64,000 bases of DNA from Nonomuraea maritima (lineage in GTDB: Bacteria > Actinomycetota > Actinomycetes > Streptosporangiales > Streptosporangiaceae): positions 62,001 through 126,000 of the forward strand of contig NZ_FNFB01000019.1 of NCBI RefSeq assembly GCF_900100395.1, given 5' to 3'. The translations under genes were made by a program, and so were the position numbers. The notes beneath the pieces were generated by a model. It was given only the letters and a program-made list of their open reading frames with translations. It made no database searches and was not told the origin of the DNA. Of the stretch, positions 42,843 through 50,900 are shown in pieces (position 1 is the first letter of the stretch; each line of letters begins with the position of its first letter).

Positions 42843-43274
42843 TCACCTGCCGAACCGGGACACGTACCGCCGCTGCCATGGCGTCTCGACCGCGCGCGGG
42901 GAGTAGTGCTCGCGCACGTACGCGACCGCCTGGTCGGCGGGCACCCCGTCGAGCACGGCCAGGCACGCGAGAGCGGTGCCGGTGCGGCCGTTCCCCCCGT
43001 GGCAGGCGATCTCGACGCGTTCCGACTCGGCGCGCTCCCACGCCTCGCGCAGGGCGCGGGCGGCCTCCGCATGGTCGGACGGCAGCCGGAAGTCGGGCCA
43101 GCGGACCCAGGTGTGCTCCCACTCCACCTCGGGCGGCCGCTTGCCGAGCAGGTAGAGCGCGAAGGTGGGAAGGGGGCCGTCGGGCAGCGGGCGGCCCAGG
43201 CCACGGCCGCGGACAAGCCGGTCGGAGGGCAGGCGCAGCACGCCGGGGGCGGTTGACTCCCAGGGGACGACCAT
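42843..43274 (-). CDS. Small protein-tyrosine phosphatase-like protein
   Basis: 143 residues. The phosphatase loop IACHGGNGRTGTALACLAVL has the C-x5-R motif, and HYSPRAVETPWQRRYVSRF follows at the end. The acid/base Asp could be in RWPDFRLPSD. Cytoplasmic. It overlaps no neighbour and is convergent with the GT-C-like gene by 6 bp. Substrate (protein, phosphoinositide or nucleotide) unknown. Confidence 0.82.
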   Translation of the reverse strand: MVVPWESTAPGVLRLPSDRLVRGRGLGRPLPDGPLPTFALYLLGKRPPEVEWEHTWVRWPDFRLPSDHAEAARALREAWERAESERVEIACHGGNGRTGTALACLAVLDGVPADQAVAYVREHYSPRAVETPWQRRYVSRFGR

Positions 43275-43375
43275 GCCTCGGGACGCTAGCAGGCGCCGCG
43301 CCGGACCGCCCAGCTGTTCGCAGGCCGCGAACCAGCGCGTTGACAGCCGAGAGCGCGTCAACCTACATTGACGCC

Positions 43376-44350
43376 ATGAGTCTGAACGAGCTCGTGCGGC
43401 GTACCGCTGAACAGCTCTCCGCGCGGCGGAAGGGCCCGGTCGTCGTCGGCGCGGTGCGGGACGACGTGACCGTGATCCACGGCGCCGACCCGGGCACCGT
43501 GTTCGAGATCGGCTCGATCACCAAGACGTTCACCTCGCTGGCGCTGACGCGTCTCGCCGTCCGCGGCGATCTCGCGCTCGACCGGCCGCTGCGCGACCTG
43601 CTCCCCTCCTGCTAGGTGCCGCGCCGCGGCGGACGCGACATCGAGCTGGTGCACCTGGCCTGCCACACCTCCGGCCTGCCCCGGCTGCCGAAAGGGCTCA
43701 TGCCGCGCGGCATGTTCGCCGCCGACCCGTACGCGGGCTGCACCGAGGCGATGCTGCTGGACGGCCTGGCCCGCACCCGGCTGCGCGCGACGCCCGGCCA
43801 CCGTTTCCGCTACTCGAACCTCGGCGCGGGGCTGCTCGGCCTCGCCCTGGCCCGGCACCGCGAGGTCGGCTACGACGAGTTGATCCAGGCGGAGATCTGC
43901 CGCCCGCTCGGCCTCGCCGACACCCGCGTGCACCTCACCGGCGAGCTGTCGGCCCGCCTCGCCCCCGGCCACTCCTGGTCGGGACGGCCGCGACCAGGCT
44001 GGCGGCTCGGCGCGCTCGCCGGGGCGGGCGGCCTGCACTCCACGGCGCCCGACCTGCTGCGGCTGGCCCGCGCCACGTTCGGGGACGCTCCCTGCGAGCT
44101 CGCGGAGGCCGTCGCGCTCACCCACCGCACCGGGCACCGCCTGCGCGGGACCAGCACGGCCCATCCGGGCTGGATCGGGTTCACCCGAGCCGGGCTGCCC
44201 ATCCTGTTCCACAACGGCGGCACCGGCGGATACCGGTCGATCCTGGCCGTCGCCCCCGACAAGCGCGTGGCCGTCGCCGTCCTCAGCGCCGACGCCCGCT
44301 CGGTCGACCGCGCAGGGCTGGGCCTGCTCTCCGGGCTCGTCCCGGCCTAA
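43376..44350 (+). pseudogene. Serine hydrolase (class C beta-lactamase fold) with in-frame TAG
   Basis: The frame from ATG 43376 encodes a beta-lactamase/D-alanyl carboxypeptidase-like enzyme, with SxxK in FEIGSITKTFTSL, then stops at TAG 43613-43615 (codon 80). The same frame goes on at once (VPRRGGRDIELVHLACHTSGLPRLP, RYSNLGAG with the YxN motif, HNGGTGGYRS with the HxG motif) to 44350. Both halves are conserved and no base is lost, so a single substitution made the stop. The 3' half could start at GTG 43616 but would lack the nucleophile. Probably a recent pseudogene; read-through or a sequence error remains possible. Confidence 0.82.
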
Positions 44351-45087
44351 CGGGCGGCGTAACGGCGGACGATCGGCTCCAGGTAGTCGACCAGATTGCC
44401 GCCGAGCTCCGCCAGCTCGTCCGGTGACCTGACCAGCGCGAGCCGGTCGAGCTCCGGTTCCTGCCCCCGCGCCGTCTCCGACGCAACGAGCGCGGCGTAC
44501 CGCTCCCACAGCACCGGCGCGGGCAGGCTCGGCGCCACGAACACGGCTCCGACGTGGCGCTCGTCCCCGCGCGAGACCAGCCACAGCCGTAGCTCCTCCG
44601 GCCGCGCCTCCACGCCGACCTCCTCCACGAGCTCCCGGGCGGCGTGCCGGCGCAGCGCGGCCAGGTCGAGCGTCTCGCCCTCGGCCGGGGGCTCCATCGA
44701 CCCGCCGGGCAACTGCCAGCGTCCGGGGAAGGCGGTGGTCGCCGACATCCGGCCCGCGACCACCCGTCCGTCGTCCACCGGCTGCACGACGGAGACGAAC
44801 AGCGACGGCCACAGCCCCGCGCCCGGCACCCTGCGCAGGGCGTAGTGGCGATAGGTCGTCCGGACCCAGGTGACGACCACGGCCCGCGGCCCGTCGAGGT
44901 CGAGCCCCGTGCACGCCGCCACCGGCCCGTCGAACAGGTGCGGATTGGCCCGTACGGACTCCGCCCACCTGCGGTTCATGGCGGCCTCGTTCTCGGGCGA
45001 CAGGTACGGCGCCGGGCCCTCGACCAGCCGGATGCGGCGGACGTCGAGGAGTTCGACGCCGGTCGACTGCAGCAGTGGTTCGGTCAC
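44347..45087 (-). CDS. Nudix hydrolase domain protein
   Basis: 246 residues. The Nudix box is present with an insertion: LPGGSMEPPAEGETLD, then LRRHAARELVEEVGVEA, keeping the RExxEExG core. The N-terminal ~110 residues (YLSPENEAAMNRRWAESV) are an extra domain. Hydrolyses a nucleoside-diphosphate-linked substrate that cannot be named. Overlaps the 3' end of the broken serine hydrolase gene by 4 bp. Confidence 0.83.
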   Translation of the reverse strand: MTEPLLQSTGVELLDVRRIRLVEGPAPYLSPENEAAMNRRWAESVRANPHLFDGPVAACTGLDLDGPRAVVVTWVRTTYRHYALRRVPGAGLWPSLFVSVVQPVDDGRVVAGRMSATTAFPGRWQLPGGSMEPPAEGETLDLAALRRHAARELVEEVGVEARPEELRLWLVSRGDERHVGAVFVAPSLPAPVLWERYAALVASETARGQEPELDRLALVRSPDELAELGGNLVDYLEPIVRRYAAR

Positions 45088-45165
45088 CGGCCCATGGTGA
45101 CCAGCCTGGCCGCCCGTCCCCCTGTGACTCGACCGTCCGTGTCACCGGCCAAGACCGAGTCTTTG

Positions 45166-45636
45166 TCAGGGCGTCTGGTTCGCTCCGGCGTAGCCGCTGG
45201 AGGAGGTGGTGATCTCGCGCAGGATGCGCTGCAGCTGGGTGACGGTGGCCTCGTCGATGCCCATGGCGCTACCGATGGCGGCCGGGATGTGGCGGGTCTG
45301 TTCCCGCAGGGCCCGTCCGTCGTCGCTGAGCGCGACCTCCACGGAGCGTTCGTCGTCCGCGCGCCGCCGGCGGCTCAGCAGGCCACGGGTCTCCAGCCGC
45401 TTGAGCAGCGGGGAGAGGGTGTTGTAGTCGAGGCGGAGCTCTTCGACGAGATCGCGGACCGTGATGCGGTCGTGCTGCCACAGCACCACCAGCACGAGGT
45501 ACTGGGGGTAGGTCAGCCCGAAGGGGTCGAGCAGGGTGCGGTAGACCGCCGTGACGCTGCGCGAGGCCGCGTACAGGTCGAAGCAGAGCAGCTCGGACAG
45601 CGGACCGGCGGCGTCGTGCGAGGTCGGAGTTGCCAT
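45166..45636 (-). CDS. ohrR: OhrR-type MarR-family redox regulator
   Basis: 156 residues. The N-terminal SELLCFDLYAASRSVTAVYR has the single reactive Cys of OhrR repressors that is oxidised by organic hydroperoxides. The winged helix follows (YPQYLVLVVLWQHDRITVRDL, LDYNTLSPLLKRLETRGLLSR). The ATG at 45634-45636 is preferred; an in-frame ATG at 45657 is possible. It lies 116 bp downstream of ohr. Confidence 0.9.
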   Translation of the reverse strand: MATPTSHDAAGPLSELLCFDLYAASRSVTAVYRTLLDPFGLTYPQYLVLVVLWQHDRITVRDLVEELRLDYNTLSPLLKRLETRGLLSRRRRADDERSVEVALSDDGRALREQTRHIPAAIGSAMGIDEATVTQLQRILREITTSSSGYAGANQTP

Positions 45637-45752
45637 AGGTGGAGTGTAGTGAGGCATGACGCCCTCGATTGACTCGCCTGCGAGGTTTCGGGGCCCGACT
45701 CGACCGGCCGCCCCTCGGATCGGCCACCGATCCGAGGACTCACACGCGGCGG

Positions 45753-46178
<426 letters not shown>

Positions 46179-46219
46179 GGTGGTCTCCTTCTTTCTTCCT
46201 GTGTCGGTGTGGACGGTGG

Positions 46220-47026
46220 TCAGCGGGTGGTCTCGCGGGCGGCGCGCTCGATGAGGTCGGCGACGACGCCTGGCTCGGAGACCAGGACGGCGTGGGAGGC
46301 GTTCTTCACCTCGACGGTGGCGCGGGCGTGGGCGCGGTCGGCCATGAAGTGCTGGGCCGCCGGGGGGATGTTCTTGTCGCCGGTCGGGATGAGCACGTAG
46401 GACGGGACGGTCTTCCAGGCGGGGGCGCCGGAGGGGTCGTTGAGCGCGGCCTCGGTGACGGGGCGCTGGGTGGCGGCCATGAGGGCGGCCTCGCGGGCGG
46501 GGACGTCGTGGGCGAACTGCTTGCGGAACTTCTCCTGGGCGACGTAGAGGTCGGTCTGGCCACCGGGGAGGGGGACCTGGGTCAGGGTCTCGCCGAGCGT
46601 GCTGCCGGGGAACTTGCCGGACAGAGCGGCCGCGCTCTCGCCCTCGTCGGGCAGGAAGCCGGCGACGGAGACCAGGGCCTTGACGTTGGCGTTGCCGCGG
46701 GCGGCGTTGGTGGCCACCTGCGCGCCGTAGGAGTGTCCGGCGAGGACGACCGGCCCCTTGACGGTCTTGAGCAGGGCCGAGATGTAGGCGGCGTCGTCCG
46801 CCAGGCGGCGCAGCGGGTTGGCGGGGGCGATCACCTCGTAGCCGTCGCGCCGCAGGCGCTGCACGACGCCGTTCCAGCTGGAGGCGTCGGCGAAGGCGCC
46901 GTGGACCAGGACGACGGTCGGCTTGGCCGGGGCCGACTCGGCGCCGGCGGGGGTGGCGGAGACCACGGCGGTGGCGGCGATCGCGGCGCCGAGGAGGGCG
47001 GTGAGGGCGTGGCGCTTGACGGTCAT
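46220..47026 (-). CDS. Secreted alpha/beta hydrolase
   Basis: 268 residues. Signal peptide about 1-29 (RHALTALLGAAIAATAVVSA, cut near AGA-ES). The hydrolase fold shows VVLVHGAFADASSWNGVV (oxyanion region), VVLAGHSYGAQVATNAA (nucleophile Ser in GHSYG), a late Asp in IPTGDKNIPP and His in KNASHAVLVSEP. Ribosome site AAGGAGC upstream. Esterase/lipase-like, substrate unknown. Two palindromes flank its likely promoter. Confidence 0.9.
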   Translation of the reverse strand: MTVKRHALTALLGAAIAATAVVSATPAGAESAPAKPTVVLVHGAFADASSWNGVVQRLRRDGYEVIAPANPLRRLADDAAYISALLKTVKGPVVLAGHSYGAQVATNAARGNANVKALVSVAGFLPDEGESAAALSGKFPGSTLGETLTQVPLPGGQTDLYVAQEKFRKQFAHDVPAREAALMAATQRPVTEAALNDPSGAPAWKTVPSYVLIPTGDKNIPPAAQHFMADRAHARATVEVKNASHAVLVSEPGVVADLIERAARETTR

Positions 47027-47053
47027 GGGAGTTGCTCCTTGCGGTGCGGTGCT

Positions 47054-47070
47054 TCGTTCGTTGCGAACGA
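47054..47070. promoter_or_regulatory. Palindrome downstream of the hydrolase promoter
   Basis: Perfect arms TCGTTCG and CGAACGA with spacer TTG, located between the -10-like element (47076-47081, minus strand) and the hydrolase start codon. Typical size for a TetR or MarR operator. Confidence 0.5.
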
Positions 47071-47091
47071 GTAGAACCATACACGCTTTAA

Positions 47092-47101
47092 TCGTGCACG
47101 A
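47092..47101. promoter_or_regulatory. Palindrome within the hydrolase promoter
   Basis: TCGTGCACGA, a perfect 10-bp palindrome, lies next to the -35-like TTGACT (minus strand, 47101-47106) and upstream of TATGGT (47076-47081). A dimeric repressor bound here would block the promoter. Confidence 0.45.
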
Positions 47102-47274
47102 GTCAATCGCGTACGTGGTGATCTGGGTCACTGTCGGAAGCGATCTACGTTGCCGTACGAGCAAGTTGGGAGAAGCCGGGGTGGCCGCACACCTTTGAGC
47201 GGATACATCCGATTCGGAGACTGTTTCCCGAGGTCGTGTCGGCACAGGCGCGGCCCCTTCGAAGGGCGCGAGTC

Positions 47275-47505
47275 ATGGCGATCTATGCCTATCGGTGTCC
47301 GCGGTGCCGCGACGTGGAGGCCACCTTCCCGATCGGCACCGCTCCCGGCACGGTGCCGTGCCCGGACTGCGGCGCGACCGCGACACGGATGCTGACCGCG
47401 CCGATGCTGACCCGCACGTCCGCCGCGCTGTCGGCCCGGCTGGAGCGGGCGGAACGCAGCGCCTTCGAGCCCGACGTCGTCACATCCCTGCCGCCGCGCC
47501 GATAA
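47275..47505 (+). CDS. fmdB: FmdB-type zinc-ribbon protein
   Basis: 76 residues. The zinc ribbon IYAYRCPRCRDVEATFPIG...PCPDCGATATRM has two Cys-x2-Cys knuckles as in FmdB/CxxC_CxxC_SSSS proteins. FmdB is proposed to regulate the neighbouring amidase, here fmdA 11 bp downstream. A CGGAT-AC-ATCCG palindrome lies upstream (47201-47212). Confidence 0.88.
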   Translation: MAIYAYRCPRCRDVEATFPIGTAPGTVPCPDCGATATRMLTAPMLTRTSAALSARLERAERSAFEPDVVTSLPPRR

Positions 47506-47516
47506 GGAGCCCAGCC

Positions 47517-48773
47517 GTGCCGGAACTGATCTTCCCGCTCGACTCGACCAAGAGGTTCACCGACCAGGCCAAGCTGGGCCACAACCGCTGGCATCCCGAG
47601 ATCCCGCCCGTGGCGCACGTCAAGCCGGGCGACAGCTTCCGCGTGCACTGCCGCGAGTGGTTCGACGGCGCGATCCGCAACGACGACTCCGCCGAGGACA
47701 TCCGTGACGCCCCGCTGACGACCGTGCACGTGCTCAGCGGCCCGTTCTCGATCGACGGGGCCGAGCCGGGCGACCTGCTGGTCGTGGACATCCTCGACCT
47801 CGGGCCCATCCCCCAGGAGGACAGCGGCCCACTGGCGGGCCAGGGCTGGGGCTACACCGGGATCTTCCCCACCAAGAACGGCGGCGGCTTCCTCACCGAG
47901 CAGTTCCCCGACGCGTACAAGGCGATCTGGGACTTCTCCGGTCAGACCGCGACCTCGCGTCACATCCCAGGGGTGTCGTTCACCGGCATCGTCCACCCTG
48001 GCCTCATGGGCACCGCCCCGTCCGCGGAGCTGCTCGGGAAGTGGAACGCGCGGGAAGGCGCGCTCATCGCCACCGACCCGCAGCGGGTGCCACCGCTCGC
48101 GCTGCCGCCCGAGCCCAGGGACGCCGTGCTCGGCTCGGTGCCGCAGTCGGAGTTCGACCGGATCGCCGCCGAGGCCGCCCGTACCGCGCCGCCGCGCGAG
48201 AACGGCGGCAACCAGGACATCAAGAACCTCACCAAGGGCACCCGCGTCTTCTACCCGGTCTTCGTACCGGGGGCGAACCTGTCGGTCGGCGACCTGCACT
48301 TCTCGCAGGGCGACGGCGAGATCACCTTCTGCGGCGCCATCGAGATGGGCGGCTTCATCGACCTGCACGTCGACCTCATCAAGAACGGCATGCAGACCTA
48401 CGGGGTCAGCGAGAACGCCATCTTCATGCCGGGCCGGGTCGCCCCGCAGTACAGCGAGTGGCTCGCGTTCTCCGGGGTGTCGGTGACCCTGGACGGCGAG
48501 CAGCGCTACCTCGACTCGCAGCTCGCCTACCAGCGGGCCTGCCTGCACGCGATCGACTACCTGACGAAGTTCGGCTACAGCCCCGAGCAGGCGTACCTGC
48601 TGCTCGGGGCGGCGCCGATCGAGGGGCGGCTGTCGGGCGTCGTGGACATCCCCAACTCCTGCGCCACGGTCTACCTGCCCACCGCGATCTTCGACTTCGA
48701 CGTACGACCGAGCGCGTCAGGCCCGGCCCGCATCCCCGAAGGCACCTCGGCCCCGCACGCCGCCTTCGGCTGA
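47517..48773 (+). CDS. fmdA: Acetamidase/formamidase
   Basis: 418 residues from the GTG at 47517, preceded by AAGGAG. The FmdA_AmdA fold is recognisable from HNRWHPEIPPVAHVKPGDSF, GPFSIDGAEPGDLLVVDILD, PGVSFTGIVHPGLMG, LTKGTRVFYPVFVPGANLSVGDLH and GDGEITFCGAIEM. Hydrolyses formamide or acetamide to ammonia plus the acid. Its upstream partner is fmdB. Ends 2 bp from the convergent DUF1275 gene. Confidence 0.94.
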   Translation: MPELIFPLDSTKRFTDQAKLGHNRWHPEIPPVAHVKPGDSFRVHCREWFDGAIRNDDSAEDIRDAPLTTVHVLSGPFSIDGAEPGDLLVVDILDLGPIPQEDSGPLAGQGWGYTGIFPTKNGGGFLTEQFPDAYKAIWDFSGQTATSRHIPGVSFTGIVHPGLMGTAPSAELLGKWNAREGALIATDPQRVPPLALPPEPRDAVLGSVPQSEFDRIAAEAARTAPPRENGGNQDIKNLTKGTRVFYPVFVPGANLSVGDLHFSQGDGEITFCGAIEMGGFIDLHVDLIKNGMQTYGVSENAIFMPGRVAPQYSEWLAFSGVSVTLDGEQRYLDSQLAYQRACLHAIDYLTKFGYSPEQAYLLLGAAPIEGRLSGVVDIPNSCATVYLPTAIFDFDVRPSASGPARIPEGTSAPHAAFG

Positions 48774-48775
48774 GG

Positions 48776-49474
48776 CTACCGCCGGGCCGGAATGACGTCG
48801 CGGGCCACGTACGCGATGAGGACGAGCAGGACGAGGTCGGCCGTCAGCGGTGCGGCCATGCCGGCGACCAGGTAGAGCGCGGCGCCCAGGAGCCCGCCGG
48901 CGAACATGGCGGCGACCGCGCACGCGCGGCGCCGCCACGCCTGCGCGGGCGCCTGCGAGACCAGCCGGGTGACGATGCTCGTGACGACCGTGATGTTGAC
49001 CAGGTCGGGCACCGCCATGCGCAGCGCGACGGCGTTCTGCATGCCCATGCCGTAGCCGAGCAGCACGATCAGCGCCACCGCAGGGCCCGTGCCCTTCTCG
49101 CCGACCAGCAGGACCACGGCGAGGGCCGCCGCCACCAGCACCGCGTGCGTGGTCGTGAGGTGGAACAGCCTGCGGCGGGGTTCGCGGATCTTCGCGGCCA
49201 CCCGGCCCTCGGTCCACGCCCCGGCGGCGAAGGCGGCCAGGGCCAGCAGGTGCGCCCACAGGCGTTGCCGGGGGTCGCCGGCCAGCGCGAAGCCGGAGAA
49301 GACCACGTTGCCCGTCATGTTGGCCACGAAGACGCGGCTCAGGCCCAGGAAGGTGCAGGCGTCGACGAGACCGGACGAGATCATCAGCATGACGAGCAGC
49401 GCCGGCAGGGGGCCGTGCTTGTTCGTGCCGCGCGGGAACAGCGCATCGGAGAGCCAGTGCGCCGGCCTGTTCAC
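48776..49474 (-). CDS. YoaK/DUF1275 family membrane protein
   Basis: 232 residues from the GTG at 49472-49474, 6 bases after GGGAGG. Six membrane helices, with ISSGLVDACTFLGLSRVFVANMTGNVVFSG near the start and GMGMQNAVALRMAVPDLVNITVVTS in the middle, the two characteristic blocks of DUF1275. Function unknown; some are proposed transporters. Confidence 0.9.
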   Translation of the reverse strand: MNRPAHWLSDALFPRGTNKHGPLPALLVMLMISSGLVDACTFLGLSRVFVANMTGNVVFSGFALAGDPRQRLWAHLLALAAFAAGAWTEGRVAAKIREPRRRLFHLTTTHAVLVAAALAVVLLVGEKGTGPAVALIVLLGYGMGMQNAVALRMAVPDLVNITVVTSIVTRLVSQAPAQAWRRRACAVAAMFAGGLLGAALYLVAGMAAPLTADLVLLVLIAYVARDVIPARR

Positions 49475-49550
49475 GGACGACCTCCCTTCCCTCGATGCCG
49501 AGTACTCGTACCCGGAAGGGGCGGCGGTCACCCCGCGAGGACGGGCCGCC

Positions 49551-49566
49551 TGTGACGCACATCACC
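49551..49566. promoter_or_regulatory. CRP-like binding site upstream of doxX
   Basis: TGTGA-N6-TCACC, one base from the CRP/GlxR consensus TGTGA-N6-TCACA, 75 bp upstream of the DoxX gene and 77 bp upstream of the DUF1275 gene. The family of the binding protein is inferred. Confidence 0.35.
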
Positions 49567-49640
49567 TCCCAAGGGGAGTCACATTCGTGCCGCGCGGCGG
49601 GTCGGGGCGGTGACGTTCACCCGGAAGCAGGAGCACTCAG

Positions 49641-49982
49641 ATGTCCACTGTTGTTGTCATCGCCACGATCGTCACGGCCGCCTGGGTCGGTTTCTCCGCC
49701 TACTCGCTGCTGCGCGGCGCCAGCTGGGTCGTCGACTCGCTGGTCGAGTACGGCGTGCCCCGCTCGTGGTGGCCGTGGCTGGGCGCCGCCAAGGCGGCCG
49801 GGTCGGTAGGGCTGCTGGCCGGCCTGCTCGTCCCGGCGGTCGGCGTGGCGGCCGGGATCGGGCTGGTGCTGTACTTCGCCGGCGCGGTCGTCACCGTGCT
49901 GCGCGCCCGCTCGTACGCGCACGTGGCCTATCCGCTGCTGTACCTCGCGCCGGTCGTCGCCGTCCTCGTGCTGGGCGCCTGA
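49641..49982 (+). CDS. DoxX-family membrane protein
   Basis: 113 residues with four membrane helices (ATIVTAAWVGFSAYSLL; WLGAAKAAGSVGLLAGLL; VAAGIGLVLYFAGAVVTVL; PLLYLAPVVAVLVLG), the short DoxX-like architecture. Relatives are associated with redox and thiol stress in actinobacteria. Its 3' end overlaps the HxlR-peroxiredoxin gene by 55 bp convergently. Confidence 0.82.
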   Translation: MSTVVVIATIVTAAWVGFSAYSLLRGASWVVDSLVEYGVPRSWWPWLGAAKAAGSVGLLAGLLVPAVGVAAGIGLVLYFAGAVVTVLRARSYAHVAYPLLYLAPVVAVLVLGA

Positions 49983-50845
49983 GCGCGTACGAGGGCGAGC
50001 ATCTCGTCGACGGAACCGGCAGGGTCGGTGATCGGGAACTGCACCGCCCGGATGACGCTCCCGGGGTCGACCAGCAGCGTCAGGCGCTTGAAGCGGTCGG
50101 CCCCTGCCACCCGGAAGGTCGGCAGCAGCAGGCCGGCGGCGAGCCGGCTGTCCTGGTCGGACAGGAGCGGGTAGGGCAGCTTCGCGTGCTCGACGAAGGC
50201 GGCCAGCTGGTCGGGACGTTGCGTGCTCACGCCGTGGACCGTGGCGCCGGCGGCCTCGAAGTCGGCCTGCCGTGACGCGTAGGTGAGAGCTTCGAGCGTG
50301 CAGCCCCGCGTGCCGGGGATGTCGGTCCATCCCGGCGGGTAGCCGTGGTCGCCGGGGGCGAACGCGCCGGGGAAGAAGAAGAGCACCGTCCAGCCCGACG
50401 CGGTCGGCCCGGCCCGCTCGCCGTCGTGCCGGGTCAGGGCGACGTCGGGGATCTTCCGGCCGGCCAGCGCGTGCACCCGGCGGGCCTCGGCGGAGGTGTC
50501 GTCGCTGGTGGCGGTGAGCGTGCCGTCGCCCATGACGTGCCGGACGCCCCAGTCCTGGAGCGCGACGAGCGCGGGCAGCAGGCCCTCGCCCTTCGCGGTC
50601 AGCACGTAGTCGTGGCGCGGCGGGCGGTCGGAGTAGCGGCGCTTCTCCAGGACGCCGTGGGCGACGAGCCCGGACAGGCGTTCGGTGAGCGCTCGACGGC
50701 TGACGCCCAGCTCGCGCTGGAGGGCGTCGAAGCGGGTGATGCCACCCGCGATGTCGCGCACCACCAGGAACGTCCACCAGTCGCCGATGACCCCGAGCGC
50801 CTGTGCGATCCCGCAGTCGGAGTCGGGCAGGTCAGCGCGCTTCAC
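49928..50845 (-). CDS. HxlR-type regulator fused to a peroxiredoxin domain
   Basis: 305 residues from the GTG at 50843-50845. Residues 1-105 are an HxlR winged helix (SDCGIAQALGVIGDWWTFLVVRD, LGVSRRALTERLSGLVAHG), with the N-terminal Cys (about residue 11) at the position used for redox sensing in HypR. Residues about 130-290 are a peroxiredoxin/redoxin domain (WTVLFFFPGAFAPG, IPGTRGCTLEALTYASRQADF with the likely peroxidatic Cys, VHGVSTQRPDQLAAF, FPITDPAGSVDEML). A -10-like TATACT sits 6 bases before the start, so the mRNA may be leaderless. The operator at 50858-50882 separates it from the MFS gene. Confidence 0.88.
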   Translation of the reverse strand: MKRADLPDSDCGIAQALGVIGDWWTFLVVRDIAGGITRFDALQRELGVSRRALTERLSGLVAHGVLEKRRYSDRPPRHDYVLTAKGEGLLPALVALQDWGVRHVMGDGTLTATSDDTSAEARRVHALAGRKIPDVALTRHDGERAGPTASGWTVLFFFPGAFAPGDHGYPPGWTDIPGTRGCTLEALTYASRQADFEAAGATVHGVSTQRPDQLAAFVEHAKLPYPLLSDQDSRLAAGLLLPTFRVAGADRFKRLTLLVDPGSVIRAVQFPITDPAGSVDEMLALVRAQAPSTRTATTGARYSSG

Positions 50846-50857
50846 GCGTCCCAGTAT

Positions 50858-50882
50858 AGTGCGTTCCAGTTTGGAACTCACT
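50858..50882. promoter_or_regulatory. 25-bp operator between hxlR-prx and MFS genes
   Basis: Arms AGTGCGTTCC and GGAACTCACT match at 9 of 10 positions around a 5-base centre AGTTT. It begins 12 bp from the regulator start and ends 18 bp before the MFS start, so it overlaps both promoters. Confidence 0.7.
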
Positions 50883-50900
50883 CGTTCGGGAGGCATCGGG

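Noticed and set aside
39635..43375. Very long plus-strand open frame (over 1200 codons) antisense to the monooxygenase gene and through the GT-C-like gene
   Set aside because: Shadow frame produced by high GC; only its last 80 codons (43376-43615) are real, being the start of the serine hydrolase gene.
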